A stretch of DNA of 64,000 nt from Planctomycetota bacterium (GTDB lineage Bacteria; Planctomycetota; SZUA-567; H5-PLA8). Under the pieces are notes generated by a model, which was given only the letters and a program-made list of their open reading frames with translations, had not been told where the DNA came from and made no database searches. The position numbers were made by a program, and so were the translations under genes. The stretch spans positions 19,838-83,837 of the forward strand of contig JAKLKQ010000026.1 of NCBI GenBank assembly GCA_023150555.1, written 5' to 3'. Below are positions 1 through 9,120 of the stretch, piece after piece. Each line of letters starts with the position of its first letter. The first letter of the stretch is position 1.

Positions 1-612
1 CCGAAGGCGCGTGTAATGATCGTCGGCTCGGTACCGGGCGGCATCGGGACCAACACCGCGAAGGCCAACTACCAGAATCTGGTCAACGGGGAATACAGCA
101 TAGGCCACAAGAGCGCGCAGGGATTGGGCGTGATCATGCGCGCGGCGGACAAGCTGAAGGGCCATGAGTCGTCGCCGTTGCTTGAAGAACTGCCGACCAC
201 GCCGGAGGCTCAGCAGGCGCACCTGGACGCCCGCGCCCGCTTGGGCCTGCACGTGACCAATATCGTGAAGTGCTACGCGCCGACCGGATGGGACCAGGAG
301 AAGGGCGGGCGCTGGCCCGTCGCTGCCGACGCCTGCGCGGAACGTTTCCTGAAGCGCGAGTTTGAGCTGGTGGACCCGGCGGCCGTGATCCTGCTGGGCG
401 CCATCGTGGCCGGCTGGTTCTCTCGGCGCGAGGGCTGGAAGCGCGAGAAGCTGCGCATCCGGGATTGGACCGCGCAGGCCGGTCCCCTTGAATGCTTCGG
501 CAAACCCCGGTACGTCACCGCCTGGGCGCACCCGGGAGGCCAGGGGTTCTGGGCCAGCGAACGGAAGCAGTGGCCGACCTACGCGGAGCAGTTGGCAAAG
601 TTCATCGCATAA
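1..612 (+). CDS. Uracil-DNA glycosylase-like protein, 5' end outside the window
   Basis: The reading frame is open from base 1 (PKARV before the first ATG at 16), so the true start lies off the left edge. The visible ~203 residues have the layout of the family 4/5 uracil-DNA glycosylase superfamily. A glycine/proline loop VMIVGSVPGG stands where GEAPG is expected. HVTNIVKCYAP matches the NVVKCRPP block, followed by a conserved Cys, VILLGA, and near the end AHPGG in place of the HPS motif. The usual catalytic Glu/Asp of motif A is not seen, so activity is uncertain. The DUF499 gene starts 17 nt downstream, suggesting one operon. A diverged glycosylase or another nucleic-acid-binding member of the fold is the best guess. 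Confidence 0.6.
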   Translation, partial: PKARVMIVGSVPGGIGTNTAKANYQNLVNGEYSIGHKSAQGLGVIMRAADKLKGHESSPLLEELPTTPEAQQAHLDARARLGLHVTNIVKCYAPTGWDQEKGGRWPVAADACAERFLKREFELVDPAAVILLGAIVAGWFSRREGWKREKLRIRDWTAQAGPLECFGKPRYVTAWAHPGGQGFWASERKQWPTYAEQLAKFIA

Positions 613-629
613 GATTCGGGAGCTTTGGT

Positions 630-3600
630 ATGGCCCTAAGTAACCACGACCGCATCGGCAAGGCCCTGGACCTGCTCAACCAGGGGCTTACCCCCTTCGT
701 CGAGCGGGAACTCCAGGTCACCTACGGCCAGGCCTGGAAGGACGAACTGGACAAGACGCTCAAGGACTACCAGTTACCCAAGCTGGCCAAGGGCGGCGGG
801 CTGAAGTGGGACATCCAGGCGATCCTGTCCGTGATGTGGAACCACTGGAACGACACCTTCAAGCGCACGCTGGGCCACGCCGAGCGGTCCCTGGTGAACG
901 AGTTGCAGGGCGCCCGCAACAAGTGGGCGCACCAGGAATCCTTCTCCAGCGACGACGCCTACCGCGGGCTGGACTCCGCCACGCGCCTTCTCGCCGCCGT
1001 CTCCTCACCGCAGGCAGAAGAAGCGGAGAAGATGAAGATGGAGTTGCTGCGCGTCCGCTTCGACGAGCAGATGCGGACCGAGAAGCGCAAGAGCGCCGGG
1101 ACCGCCATCGAGAGCCAGGCCACCGGGAACCTGAAGCCGTGGCGCGAAGTGGTGAACCCGCACCGCGACGTAGCAAGCGGGAAGTACCAGCAGGCTGAGT
1201 TCGCCGCCGACCTATGGCAGGTCCACCTCGGTGAGGGCGGCGAGGAGTATCGCAAGCCGGTCGAGTTCTTCCGGCGCACCTACCTGACCGAGAGCCTCAA
1301 GCGTCTCCTGGTCGGGGCCGTGGAGCGCGTCAACTGTATGGGCGGCGATCCGGTCGTGCAGCTCCAGACCAACTTCGGCGGTGGCAAGACGCACAGCATG
1401 CTGGCGCTATACCACTTGTTGGGCGGCACTTCGCCCGCCGAACTGGCCGGCGTGGACGCCGTGATGAAGGCCGCTGAGGCGGATAAGCTGCCCAGGGTCA
1501 ACCGGGTCGTGCTGGTCGGCAACAAGATCTCCCCCGGCAACCCCTCGAAGAAGCCCGACGGCACTGAGGTTCGGACCTTATGGGGCGAGTTGGCGTGGCA
1601 ACTCGGGTACGCCGCCGGCGGGGCCAAGGAAGCGAAGAAGGCCTTCAAGCGCATCCAGGCCGACGACGAGAAGGCCACCAGCCCTGGCGACGTTTTGCGC
1701 GATCTCTTCAACGAGTACGGCCCCTGCCTGGTCCTGATCGACGAATGGGTGGCTTACGCTCGCCAGTTGCACGATTCCGCCGACCTGCCGGCCGGAAGCT
1801 TCGAGACGCAGTTCACGTTCGCGCAAGCGTTGACCGAATCGGCCAAGCTCGCGAAGGGCTGCCTGCTCGTCATCAGCCTACCGGCCTCCGACACGGCGGC
1901 CTCGCCGCACACGCAATCCGACGACGTGGAAGTAGGCGGGCAACGCGGCCGTGAAGCCCTGGACCGGCTGCGGAACGTGATCGGGCGCGTCGAATCCTCG
2001 TGGCGGCCCGCTAGCGCGGAGGAAGGCTTCGAGATCGTGCGTCGCCGCCTCTTCGAACCGATATCGAGACGCGAGGACTTCGTGGCGCAAGATACGGTGG
2101 CGCGCGAGTTCTACGAGATGTACCGGACGCAGCAGGCGGAGTTCCCGCCGGACAGCCGTGATGGCGACTACGAGGACCGGATCAAGCACGCCTACCCGAT
2201 CCACCCCGAGGTCTTCGACCGTCTCTACGGCGACTGGTCCACGCTGGTGAAGTTCCAACGTACTCGCGGCGTGCTGCGCCTGATGGCGGCGGTAATCCAC
2301 AGCCTGTGGGAGAAAGGCGACCGCAACCCGCTCATCATGCCGGCGAACATCCCCATCGACGATCCGCGCGTGCAGTTCGAGCTGACCCGGTACCTTTCCG
2401 ACAACTGGCCGCCCGTGATCGAGAAGGACGTGGACGGACCAAACTCGCTGCCGATGCGGATCGACGCCGAAGTGCCGAACCTGGGCAAGTTCGCTGCCTG
2501 CCGGCGCGTGGCGCGCACGATCTACATGGGTTCCGCGCCGACCGGCGGCGTTTCAAACCGGGGCCTGGAAGACAGGCGCGTGAACCTGGGCTGCGTGATG
2601 CCGGGCGAAAAGCCGTCCATCTTCGGCGATGCGCTTCGGCGTTTGGCGGGCGCGGCGACCTACCTTTACCAGGACGGCAATCGGTACTGGTATTCGACCC
2701 AGCCGACCGTCACCAAATTGGCCGAGGACCGCGCCGAACAGTACAAGCGCGATACCGATGCCGTGGTGAAGGAGATCGAAGAGCGGGTCCGCGATGATGT
2801 GCGCCGGGAAGGCGATTTCTGCCGCGTGCATCCGTTCCCATGCAGCGGACAAGACGTGCCGGATGACATGGACGCGCGGCTAGTGGTGCTGGCAGTGGAC
2901 GCGCCGTACAGCAAGGAACCGGACTGCCCAGCCATGGCCGCCGCCAAGGCGATCCTGGAGATGCGCGGCAATGCGCCGCGTCTTTTCCGTAACACGCTCG
3001 CCTTCCTGGCCGTGGACAAGACCCGGCTGCAGGACCTCGACGAGGCGGTTCGGCGACTTTTGGCTTGGGAATCCATCTTGAAGGAAGAGGAGGAGCTGGA
3101 CCTCTCGCCTCACCAGGTCAAGCAGGCCGACACCCAGCGCAAGGCTGCCGACAGCGCCGTGACGGCCCGGCTGCCTGAAGCCTACGCGTGGCTTCTGGTC
3201 CCGACCCAAAAGAATCCAAAGGCGGAGATCGAGTGGCAGGCGTTCCGGCTCCCCGGTACGGACCCGCTGGCGGTGCGTGCCACCAAGAAGCTGCGCAACG
3301 ACGAGCTGCTGATCACCTCCTTCGCCGCCACGCGCCTGCGGATGGAACTGGACAAGATCCCGCTCTGGCGCGGCAATCACGTCGAGATTAAGCAGCTCGT
3401 GGAGGACTTTGCCAAGTACCTGTACCTGCCCCGTCTCCAGGCACCGGACGTGCTGTTGGGCGCGGTCCGTGACGGATTGGGCTTGTTGACCTGGCAGCGG
3501 GAAGCCTTCGCGTACGCCGAGAGCTACGACGAAGCCGCGAAGCGGTACCGGGGCCTGCGCACCGGCCAAAACGTTGCCATTCGGGACAGCGACGCACCGG

Positions 3601-4004
3601 GCCTATTGGTGAAGCCCGAGGTTGCGGCGGCCCAGGCTGAGGCGGAGAGCGCCAAGCCGGGATCGTCGGCGCGAACCAAAGCGGTGGCCGGCCCAGACCA
3701 GGTTGCCGGTACTGCAGGAACCGGCCCGGCCGTGCAAGGCGCCGGCGGGGCTCCCCCTGAACCCGCGCGCCCCAAGCGCTTCTACGGCACCGTGGAACTC
3801 GACGCGGCCCGCGTGGGACGCGACGCTGGCCGCATCGCGGACGAAGTGATCTCCCACCTGACCGGGATCGTTGGTGCCAAGGTAAAGGTGACCTTGGAGA
3901 TCGCCGCCGAAGTCCCCGATGGCGCGCCGGAGAACGCGGTCCGCATCGTGACCGAGAACGCCAGGACGCTGAAGTTCACGAGCCAAGGGTTTGAGGAGGT
4001 TTGA
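630..4004 (+). CDS. Swt1-type HEPN plus DUF499 AAA+-like ATPase
   Basis: 1124 residues. The ATG at 630 is preferred over the longer frame from 492, because that frame would run through the upstream gene. Residues 1-130 resemble the Swt1-family HEPN domain and contain a complete R-x4-H motif (R96 to H101, RNKWAH), the RNase signature of active HEPN domains. A Walker A loop FGGGKTHS lies at 249-256 (K253) and a Walker B LVLIDEW at D371/E372. A Pro/Ala-rich linker (~residues 985-1045) leads to a conserved C-terminal domain with GRDAGRIADEV and ENARTLKFTSQGFE, as in DUF499 proteins. DUF499 ATPases usually sit in defence islands next to methylases and helicases. A role as an RNase-armed ATPase against phage is inference. 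No helicase or DUF1156 methylase is visible, so the partner set may lie upstream. Confidence 0.8.
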   Translation: MALSNHDRIGKALDLLNQGLTPFVERELQVTYGQAWKDELDKTLKDYQLPKLAKGGGLKWDIQAILSVMWNHWNDTFKRTLGHAERSLVNELQGARNKWAHQESFSSDDAYRGLDSATRLLAAVSSPQAEEAEKMKMELLRVRFDEQMRTEKRKSAGTAIESQATGNLKPWREVVNPHRDVASGKYQQAEFAADLWQVHLGEGGEEYRKPVEFFRRTYLTESLKRLLVGAVERVNCMGGDPVVQLQTNFGGGKTHSMLALYHLLGGTSPAELAGVDAVMKAAEADKLPRVNRVVLVGNKISPGNPSKKPDGTEVRTLWGELAWQLGYAAGGAKEAKKAFKRIQADDEKATSPGDVLRDLFNEYGPCLVLIDEWVAYARQLHDSADLPAGSFETQFTFAQALTESAKLAKGCLLVISLPASDTAASPHTQSDDVEVGGQRGREALDRLRNVIGRVESSWRPASAEEGFEIVRRRLFEPISRREDFVAQDTVAREFYEMYRTQQAEFPPDSRDGDYEDRIKHAYPIHPEVFDRLYGDWSTLVKFQRTRGVLRLMAAVIHSLWEKGDRNPLIMPANIPIDDPRVQFELTRYLSDNWPPVIEKDVDGPNSLPMRIDAEVPNLGKFAACRRVARTIYMGSAPTGGVSNRGLEDRRVNLGCVMPGEKPSIFGDALRRLAGAATYLYQDGNRYWYSTQPTVTKLAEDRAEQYKRDTDAVVKEIEERVRDDVRREGDFCRVHPFPCSGQDVPDDMDARLVVLAVDAPYSKEPDCPAMAAAKAILEMRGNAPRLFRNTLAFLAVDKTRLQDLDEAVRRLLAWESILKEEEELDLSPHQVKQADTQRKAADSAVTARLPEAYAWLLVPTQKNPKAEIEWQAFRLPGTDPLAVRATKKLRNDELLITSFAATRLRMELDKIPLWRGNHVEIKQLVEDFAKYLYLPRLQAPDVLLGAVRDGLGLLTWQREAFAYAESYDEAAKRYRGLRTGQNVAIRDSDAPGLLVKPEVAAAQAEAESAKPGSSARTKAVAGPDQVAGTAGTGPAVQGAGGAPPEPARPKRFYGTVELDAARVGRDAGRIADEVISHLTGIVGAKVKVTLEIAAEVPDGAPENAVRIVTENARTLKFTSQGFEEV

Positions 4005-4042
4005 TAAGTTCAAATGAATCGCACCATTTACCACCCTTACTC

Positions 4043-4071
4043 TTTACCAAGGATGGGAATGGGAATACAAT
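4043..4071 (+). promoter_or_regulatory. Candidate sigma70-type promoter of the ABC-3C operon
   Basis: TTTACC (4043-4048) and TACAAT (4066-4071) are separated by exactly 17 bp, inside an AT-rich 109-nt gap that contrasts with the GC-rich flanks. Transcription would start near 4079, about 35 nt before the ATG at 4114. That ATG is preceded by a GAGGG ribosome-binding site at 4103-4107. This is pattern matching only. Confidence 0.4.
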
Positions 4072-4113
4072 TTTCGCATTCGCCTAACAGTAGCGCCATG
4101 TGAGGGTAAAGCA

Positions 4114-6108
4114 ATGACATCCCCCGTCCGTCGGCTGAGTTTCCCTCAGATTCGGCGGGTCGTACTCGACAAGTTCTCGTTATACACACAGCGGCCCGGG
4201 ATCGAACTCGACGTCTCCGCCGGTGTCCTTTGCCTCGCTGGTGCAAACGGCATTGGCAAGTCGACCTTCCTTTCGGCGATTAACTACGGCTTGACCGGGA
4301 TAGTGCCGCTTGCGTCGCGCGAGTTCATGTCGGCCGCTGAATACTACAAGGATGGACTCCGCTTCTCACACGAATTCTTCGATGGTCGAATCGAGGAGGA
4401 TGACCGCGATGGCGCGCAGATCACCGTCGAGTTCGACGTCGGCAAGACGGGATTCCAGCTCACCCGAGGTCTCTTCGAGGCCGATAGTCTTCGTGCGCTT
4501 TCGATAACCGTCAATGGCAAGCCGATCGATAGCGCAGATGCCCCCTTGAGCGCCGAGGAGAAGAACCGTCTATATTGCACCCAGGTCGCGAAGGTGGTCG
4601 GAGTGAAGAGCTTCGAACAGTTTGTCTTTCTCCAGCACTTCGTCCTGACATTCGATGAGAGCCGGCACCTTCTTTTCTGGGACCCGCGGGCACTCGAGCA
4701 GGCTCTATACCTCGCCTTCGGGACGGATCCGGAGATTGCCGCTGCTGCCGAGCGCCTACGCCGCGAGATGGAGAAGGCCGAGTCACGTGGACGCAACATC
4801 CAGTATCATGCGACGAATGTGTTCAACCGCATCCAGACGCTCGAGGACGTGCTCGGTACGCCTGCCGGCGGAAAAGCCGGTCGAGACGAGGAACTCCGAG
4901 AGAAGTACGCCGGGCTCCTTAAGGAACGCGATCAGCTTGAGAAGGAGGTCGACCAAACAGAAGCAAAAGCCTCCGATGCGGAAGTGGCACTGGCTGAAGC
5001 CAGCGCAGCCCACATATCACTGAGGAAGGACTACGACGCCGCGTTCGAGAAATTAACCGGCAGGCGATCGATCGTCGATTCCCACCCTCTGGTCCGAACA
5101 AGCCTAGACGATGAGCGATGCGCCCTGTGTGGCGCGACTGGCAAAGACGTCAACGATGCCCTGAAGAGCGCGCTGAAGCGGCACGAGTGCCCGCTCTGCG
5201 AGTCGAAACTGCAGCCGGGGGCGTCTGGGCAAGGTGAACTGCTCGCCAACCTCAAGAAGATCGATGCAGCTCTCGCGAAAGCCAAGGGCAAGGTGGAGAC
5301 CTGCGCCACGACACGCTCTCGACTTGCGAAAGAGAAGACGCAAGTCCAGGATCGATTTGCAACGGCTCAGGAAGCCGTTCGGGCATTCGAGACTATGTAC
5401 GAGAAGGCGATTGCGAAAGTTCGCGAGCGAGAAAAGACAGCCTCCGGTGGCGTGGCCCAGGCCCTGGAGAACCTTCGGACGGAACACGAGACGCTGCAGG
5501 CGGAACGGCGAAAGGCATATACACTACGCGACGAGAAAAAGAAGGAGCTCAAGAAGCTCCAGCGATCACTCGAATCGAGCTATGCGGCGGCCGAGGAGGA
5601 GTTCGTCCCCCGATTCAGGGCGCTCGCCGAGCTCTTCCTGGGAATCGAGCTAGATGTCCGCTTGGAGGGCAAGGCTGCAACAGGCCTCGTCCTGATACTC
5701 GAGCTTCGGAGCACGTTGAGACGCGAGAAGCATCAGCTATCCGAGAGCCAGCGCTTCTTCGTGGACATCGCATTGCGCATGGCATTGGCGCAGTTCATGT
5801 CGAACAAGGAGGCCCCTGCCGGTCTTCTCATTGACACGCCGGAGGGATCTCTCGACATTGCCTACGAGAGTCGGGCGGGCGAGATGTTTGCCGAGTTCGT
5901 CAAGGGTGGGCACAGGATAATGATGACCGCGAACATCAACACATCCCAGCTCCTCCAGAAGCTCGCCAAAGAGTGTGGTGCGAAGCGGATGACGCTGACG
6001 AGGATGACGACGTGGACCGACCTCTCGGACGTCCAGGTCAAGGAGAGCGACCTGTTCCACAATGCTTATGCGACAATCGAAAAGGAGCTCAAGGGCGCCC
6101 ATGGCTAA
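4114..6108 (+). CDS. ABC-three-component system ATPase (Rad50/RecF-like)
   Basis: 664 residues. It has an N-terminal Walker A (GANGIGKSTF, K49), a long coiled-coil middle (about 240-320 and 370-500) broken by two cysteine pairs (CALC at 336-339 and CPLC at 359-362), then an ABC signature-like LSESQ (542-546), Walker B LLIDTP with D574 and E577, and D-loop GSLD. This is the layout of SMC/Rad50-type ATPases that bind DNA ends. The next two genes, a ~200-residue winged-helix-like protein and a PD-(D/E)XK nuclease, match the ABC-three-component (ABC-3C) conflict systems. The gene has its own candidate promoter and RBS, and its end overlaps the next start by 8 nt. The likely role is sensing foreign or damaged DNA and controlling the nuclease. 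Confidence 0.85.
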   Translation: MTSPVRRLSFPQIRRVVLDKFSLYTQRPGIELDVSAGVLCLAGANGIGKSTFLSAINYGLTGIVPLASREFMSAAEYYKDGLRFSHEFFDGRIEEDDRDGAQITVEFDVGKTGFQLTRGLFEADSLRALSITVNGKPIDSADAPLSAEEKNRLYCTQVAKVVGVKSFEQFVFLQHFVLTFDESRHLLFWDPRALEQALYLAFGTDPEIAAAAERLRREMEKAESRGRNIQYHATNVFNRIQTLEDVLGTPAGGKAGRDEELREKYAGLLKERDQLEKEVDQTEAKASDAEVALAEASAAHISLRKDYDAAFEKLTGRRSIVDSHPLVRTSLDDERCALCGATGKDVNDALKSALKRHECPLCESKLQPGASGQGELLANLKKIDAALAKAKGKVETCATTRSRLAKEKTQVQDRFATAQEAVRAFETMYEKAIAKVREREKTASGGVAQALENLRTEHETLQAERRKAYTLRDEKKKELKKLQRSLESSYAAAEEEFVPRFRALAELFLGIELDVRLEGKAATGLVLILELRSTLRREKHQLSESQRFFVDIALRMALAQFMSNKEAPAGLLIDTPEGSLDIAYESRAGEMFAEFVKGGHRIMMTANINTSQLLQKLAKECGAKRMTLTRMTTWTDLSDVQVKESDLFHNAYATIEKELKGAHG

Positions 6109-6712
6109 TCCCGAGGCCACTTATGACAGCCTCTTCATCGTCGAGCACCTCGAGGAATCGCTGCACGGAGTCACCGAGGGCGAAGTCCACCTTTTTGGCT
6201 ACCTCGCGCGCCTTCTGGCGTTGTTCAGAGGTGCGCCGGCCGCGGAATGGGGGTACAGGTTCACGAGGACGAAATGGGGCGCGCCGTTCAGCCGCGACAT
6301 CGCCGAAGCAATGAGGGATCTGGATCTCTCGGGGCGGCTTCGTATCGAGGCCCAGGACACGGTCGCCCCGATGCTGTGCACTGACGAAGGGAAAGTGATG
6401 TTGGAGGCGCTCGATGAACTCGAGCTATGCAGCGCTCGCCGACCGTTTCTCGAGGCCGCGTGCAGCAGCGCAGCGGCGCTCCCCGTCTCGGCTATTCGCC
6501 AAGCGATTCGCTCGGAACCGACTTTCAAGAGCGCGAGTGGGCATGCCGGGCCACAGGAGCTTCTCACTGGTCCATCGCTCGAACTGCTTTACGAACAGTT
6601 CGGCGCTCTCCGGCGCGTACTCGGCGACAAGGCCACGGACCTGCTCGTACCGTCATCCGTTTGGTTGTCCTACCTGATCGAGAAGAGTTCCACTTCCGAG
6701 GCGCCCGCATGA
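6101..6712 (+). CDS. ABC-three-component system middle component
   Basis: 203 residues from the ATG at 6101, which overlaps the ATPase stop by 8 nt. The overlap decides the start. No enzymatic motif is seen. The N-terminal 100 residues are predicted helical with a winged-helix feel (FGYLARLLALFRG, then a tryptophan-rich segment and DIAEAMRDLDLSGRLRI). In ABC-3C systems a small poorly conserved middle component sits between the ATPase and the effector gene and probably couples the two; size, position and overlap all fit. The family assignment rests mostly on context. The stop overlaps the nuclease start as ATGA, so synthesis of the three proteins is probably coupled. Confidence 0.65.
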   Translation: MANPEATYDSLFIVEHLEESLHGVTEGEVHLFGYLARLLALFRGAPAAEWGYRFTRTKWGAPFSRDIAEAMRDLDLSGRLRIEAQDTVAPMLCTDEGKVMLEALDELELCSARRPFLEAACSSAAALPVSAIRQAIRSEPTFKSASGHAGPQELLTGPSLELLYEQFGALRRVLGDKATDLLVPSSVWLSYLIEKSSTSEAPA

Positions 6713-7749
6713 TCGACCACGACGCGCTCCGGCGCATCGCGCATGAACTCTACGTGCCCGTAATCCATGCTAACCACGGAGACGAGGGGACCCGCGCGCT
6801 CCGAGTTGTACTCGAGTTCCTGGGACGATTGTTCGAACGAATCGAGCCCGAGTTGCTCAATGCGCCATTGATCGTGCTGCATCCCATATCCGGGTTCGAC
6901 GAGGCTTCGCTGCCAGTCAATCCGAATCACGCCCAGGACATCCCTTCGCTCGCTCCGTTGGTGCGTGGCCCATGCGTCATTCGAATACGGGATCGCGGAT
7001 TCGAGTGCTGGTCGGACAAGGCCATCGACCTCTCGATCGTCTCGAAGAAGGCGGTCGTCTACTGCTTCGATCGTGGCGCGGAGCGTTTCGTTGTGGACGG
7101 CACAGACCACCATGTTCCAGCCGTCGACACGACACAAGCAAGCGTCTTCGCTAGGCCTACGTTCGGCAGCCTTCGCGAAGCGCTCCAACGATATAGGCAC
7201 CGGGTCCGCGCTTCCTCGTGCCTCCTCTTCAATGCAACCTGGGAAGACGGCAACCGACTATTCTTCAGGAGTGGTGCCGAAGAGGACATGCGCCGGTCGA
7301 TGCACCAGTACCTCGCGACCGTCCTTCGCGACGCCGAGGTGCGACCTGAGCAGAACGTCGACGAAACTCACCCTATCGATATCAAGGTGACCTGGATGTT
7401 CACGACGCGCCTAGCACTAATCGAGATCAAGTGGCTCGGGAAATCGCGCGACGCCGGACGGATAACAGCCACTCATGGCGATTCTCGTGCGAAAAGCGGC
7501 GCCAATCAACTCGCGAACTACCTGGACGCCAATCGCATCCAGGCTCCCGAACACATTACGCGTGGCTACCTCGTCGTTATCGATGGCCGAAGACGAGGTC
7601 TAAATGCTGAATCAACGACAATCACGCGCGCGGACGGCCTGCACTATGACGGCGTCGAGATTGCTTTTAATCCCGAGTACCACAAGGCACGCGATGATTT
7701 CGACGAACCGATTCGACTCTTCTGTGAGCCGATATGCACGGCAACCTGA
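6709..7749 (+). CDS. ABC-three-component system effector, PD-(D/E)XK nuclease
   Basis: 346 residues from the ATG at 6709 (ATGA overlap with the middle component). The N-terminal ~190 residues are an uncharacterised module. The C-terminal half carries a restriction-endonuclease-fold core: a helix with EEDMRRSMHQYL, then D224 in HPIDIKV, IEIKW with E239 and K241, and the helix GANQLANYLD (Q267). D224...E239-x-K241 is a textbook PD-(D/E)XK active site and looks intact. The effector of ABC-3C systems is the C-terminal component, so this is the probable DNA-cleaving part. An intact nuclease would need protection of self DNA, which the overlapping methyltransferase gene could supply. Confidence 0.82.
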   Translation: MIDHDALRRIAHELYVPVIHANHGDEGTRALRVVLEFLGRLFERIEPELLNAPLIVLHPISGFDEASLPVNPNHAQDIPSLAPLVRGPCVIRIRDRGFECWSDKAIDLSIVSKKAVVYCFDRGAERFVVDGTDHHVPAVDTTQASVFARPTFGSLREALQRYRHRVRASSCLLFNATWEDGNRLFFRSGAEEDMRRSMHQYLATVLRDAEVRPEQNVDETHPIDIKVTWMFTTRLALIEIKWLGKSRDAGRITATHGDSRAKSGANQLANYLDANRIQAPEHITRGYLVVIDGRRRGLNAESTTITRADGLHYDGVEIAFNPEYHKARDDFDEPIRLFCEPICTAT

Positions 7750-9020
7750 TTCAACACGATAGCGGTGGCAATGGGACGCCTAGCGTCAGCGCCCTGGATT
7801 CCGCCGATTACCCTCGACATCGTTGGTACTTCTTTAAGGAGGCGTTCTCTCCCGAGATCGTCAACCACGCCATCAAAGATGCGAAGATCCGGAAGGGGGC
7901 GCTCGTCGTTGATCCGTTTTGCGGAAGTGGTACGGTGCCTCTTCAGGCAGCGTTGAATGGATACCGCGGCCATGGCATTGAAGTGAACCCATTCCTGGCA
8001 TTCGTAGCGCGCACGAAGCTCGCCACCTGTTCGATCCAAGCATTCGACACTGCATTGGGTAAAGTCAAGGCAGGCGCAAAGCGCGGTGCGAAGTCGCCGT
8101 TGGAGGGGTTCTCCACGTTCTCCTGGAAGTGCGGCGCTAAGCGGTGGTTGTTCAACCGGCCTGTCCTGCGGGCATTCGAGGGGGGCTGGCGTGTTGCTTC
8201 GCGCGAGAATGGCCCAGCCTTCAGCCTCGTGAAGCTATGCCTTCTCGAGGCAGCGATGAGTGCATGCAACGCCGCTAAGGACGGAAAATGCCTTCGCTAC
8301 AAGCACGATTGGAAGAACCTTCATCTCAGCCAGAGCGACTTTAGTGAGGCCTTGGATGTACGAGCGGCGCTCGTTAGGGCGGACCTCAAGGCCGAAGCAC
8401 GCTTGAATGGACATTTTCGCATTCAGCAGGGGGACGTTCGAACAAAGGAACTGCCTGAAAGGTTTAACCTCTGCATTACCTCACCGCCGTACTTAAATTC
8501 GTTCGACTATACCGATGTCTACCGACCTGAATTATTCCTTGGGAATTTCGTAACCTCAATGCCCCAACTTATGCGACTCCGACTAAGAACACTCCGATCT
8601 CACGTTCAAGTTAGCTGGCCAGCAGCATCGGAGCATCAATACGGAACTCACTATGCCGAAAGCCTGCGGCTGATCCTCGCTCGGAAGAAGCGCCTGTGGG
8701 ATCGCCGAATCCCGGACATGATTAAGGCGTACTTTGAAGACATGGAACTGGTTCTGAAGGCTCTGCGCCGCAAGGCTGCGCCAACCGCGAGCGCCTGGAT
8801 TGTGGTTTCGACTTCCGCCTACGCAGGCGTCGAGATCCCCGTCGACCTGATTATAGCGGACATTGCGAGCGCATGTGGTTGGTACCTCCGGGAGGTCAAC
8901 GTTCTTCGCTATTTAGGCCGGCTCGCAGGACAGCAGTGGAACGAACTAAGCCGAGCAAAAGACTCGAAGCCACATCTTCGGGAAAGCGTCATCATCCTCG
9001 ATGCAACCGCACGCAGGTGA
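7734..9020 (+). CDS. DNA methyltransferase with SPPY catalytic motif
   Basis: 428 residues. The ATG at 7734 overlaps the nuclease gene by 16 nt. The SAM-binding motif I is DPFCGSGT (60-67), followed by GIEVNP; the catalytic motif IV is SPPY (250-253). SPPY favours N4-cytosine methylation, though some N6-adenine enzymes also carry it. The stretch between the motifs (about 90-245) is a candidate target-recognition region, and the order motif I then motif IV is that of alpha/gamma-type enzymes. Gene overlap with the ABC-3C nuclease implies co-expression and suggests it marks host DNA. It is not a DUF1156 enzyme, which would be about twice the size. The 3' end is followed by integrase debris. Confidence 0.85.
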   Translation: MHGNLIQHDSGGNGTPSVSALDSADYPRHRWYFFKEAFSPEIVNHAIKDAKIRKGALVVDPFCGSGTVPLQAALNGYRGHGIEVNPFLAFVARTKLATCSIQAFDTALGKVKAGAKRGAKSPLEGFSTFSWKCGAKRWLFNRPVLRAFEGGWRVASRENGPAFSLVKLCLLEAAMSACNAAKDGKCLRYKHDWKNLHLSQSDFSEALDVRAALVRADLKAEARLNGHFRIQQGDVRTKELPERFNLCITSPPYLNSFDYTDVYRPELFLGNFVTSMPQLMRLRLRTLRSHVQVSWPAASEHQYGTHYAESLRLILARKKRLWDRRIPDMIKAYFEDMELVLKALRRKAAPTASAWIVVSTSAYAGVEIPVDLIIADIASACGWYLREVNVLRYLGRLAGQQWNELSRAKDSKPHLRESVIILDATARR

Positions 9021-9120
9021 GCACTACGCTTCCCAATAATGGCGCTCTCCCACGTCCCACCTGGCATGCCAATCTGCGTCCGCACCGAATCAGAACCGAC
9101 CAGCCCGCGTGCCGGCGCCC

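Noticed and set aside
492..629. Upstream extension of the DUF499 frame
   Set aside because: It lies inside the glycosylase-like gene in another frame; the ATG at 630 starts the recognisable HEPN domain.
4005..4113. Small RNA or riboswitch between the DUF499 gene and the ABC-3C operon
   Set aside because: No stable fold or known motif; the stretch is adequately explained as a promoter region.
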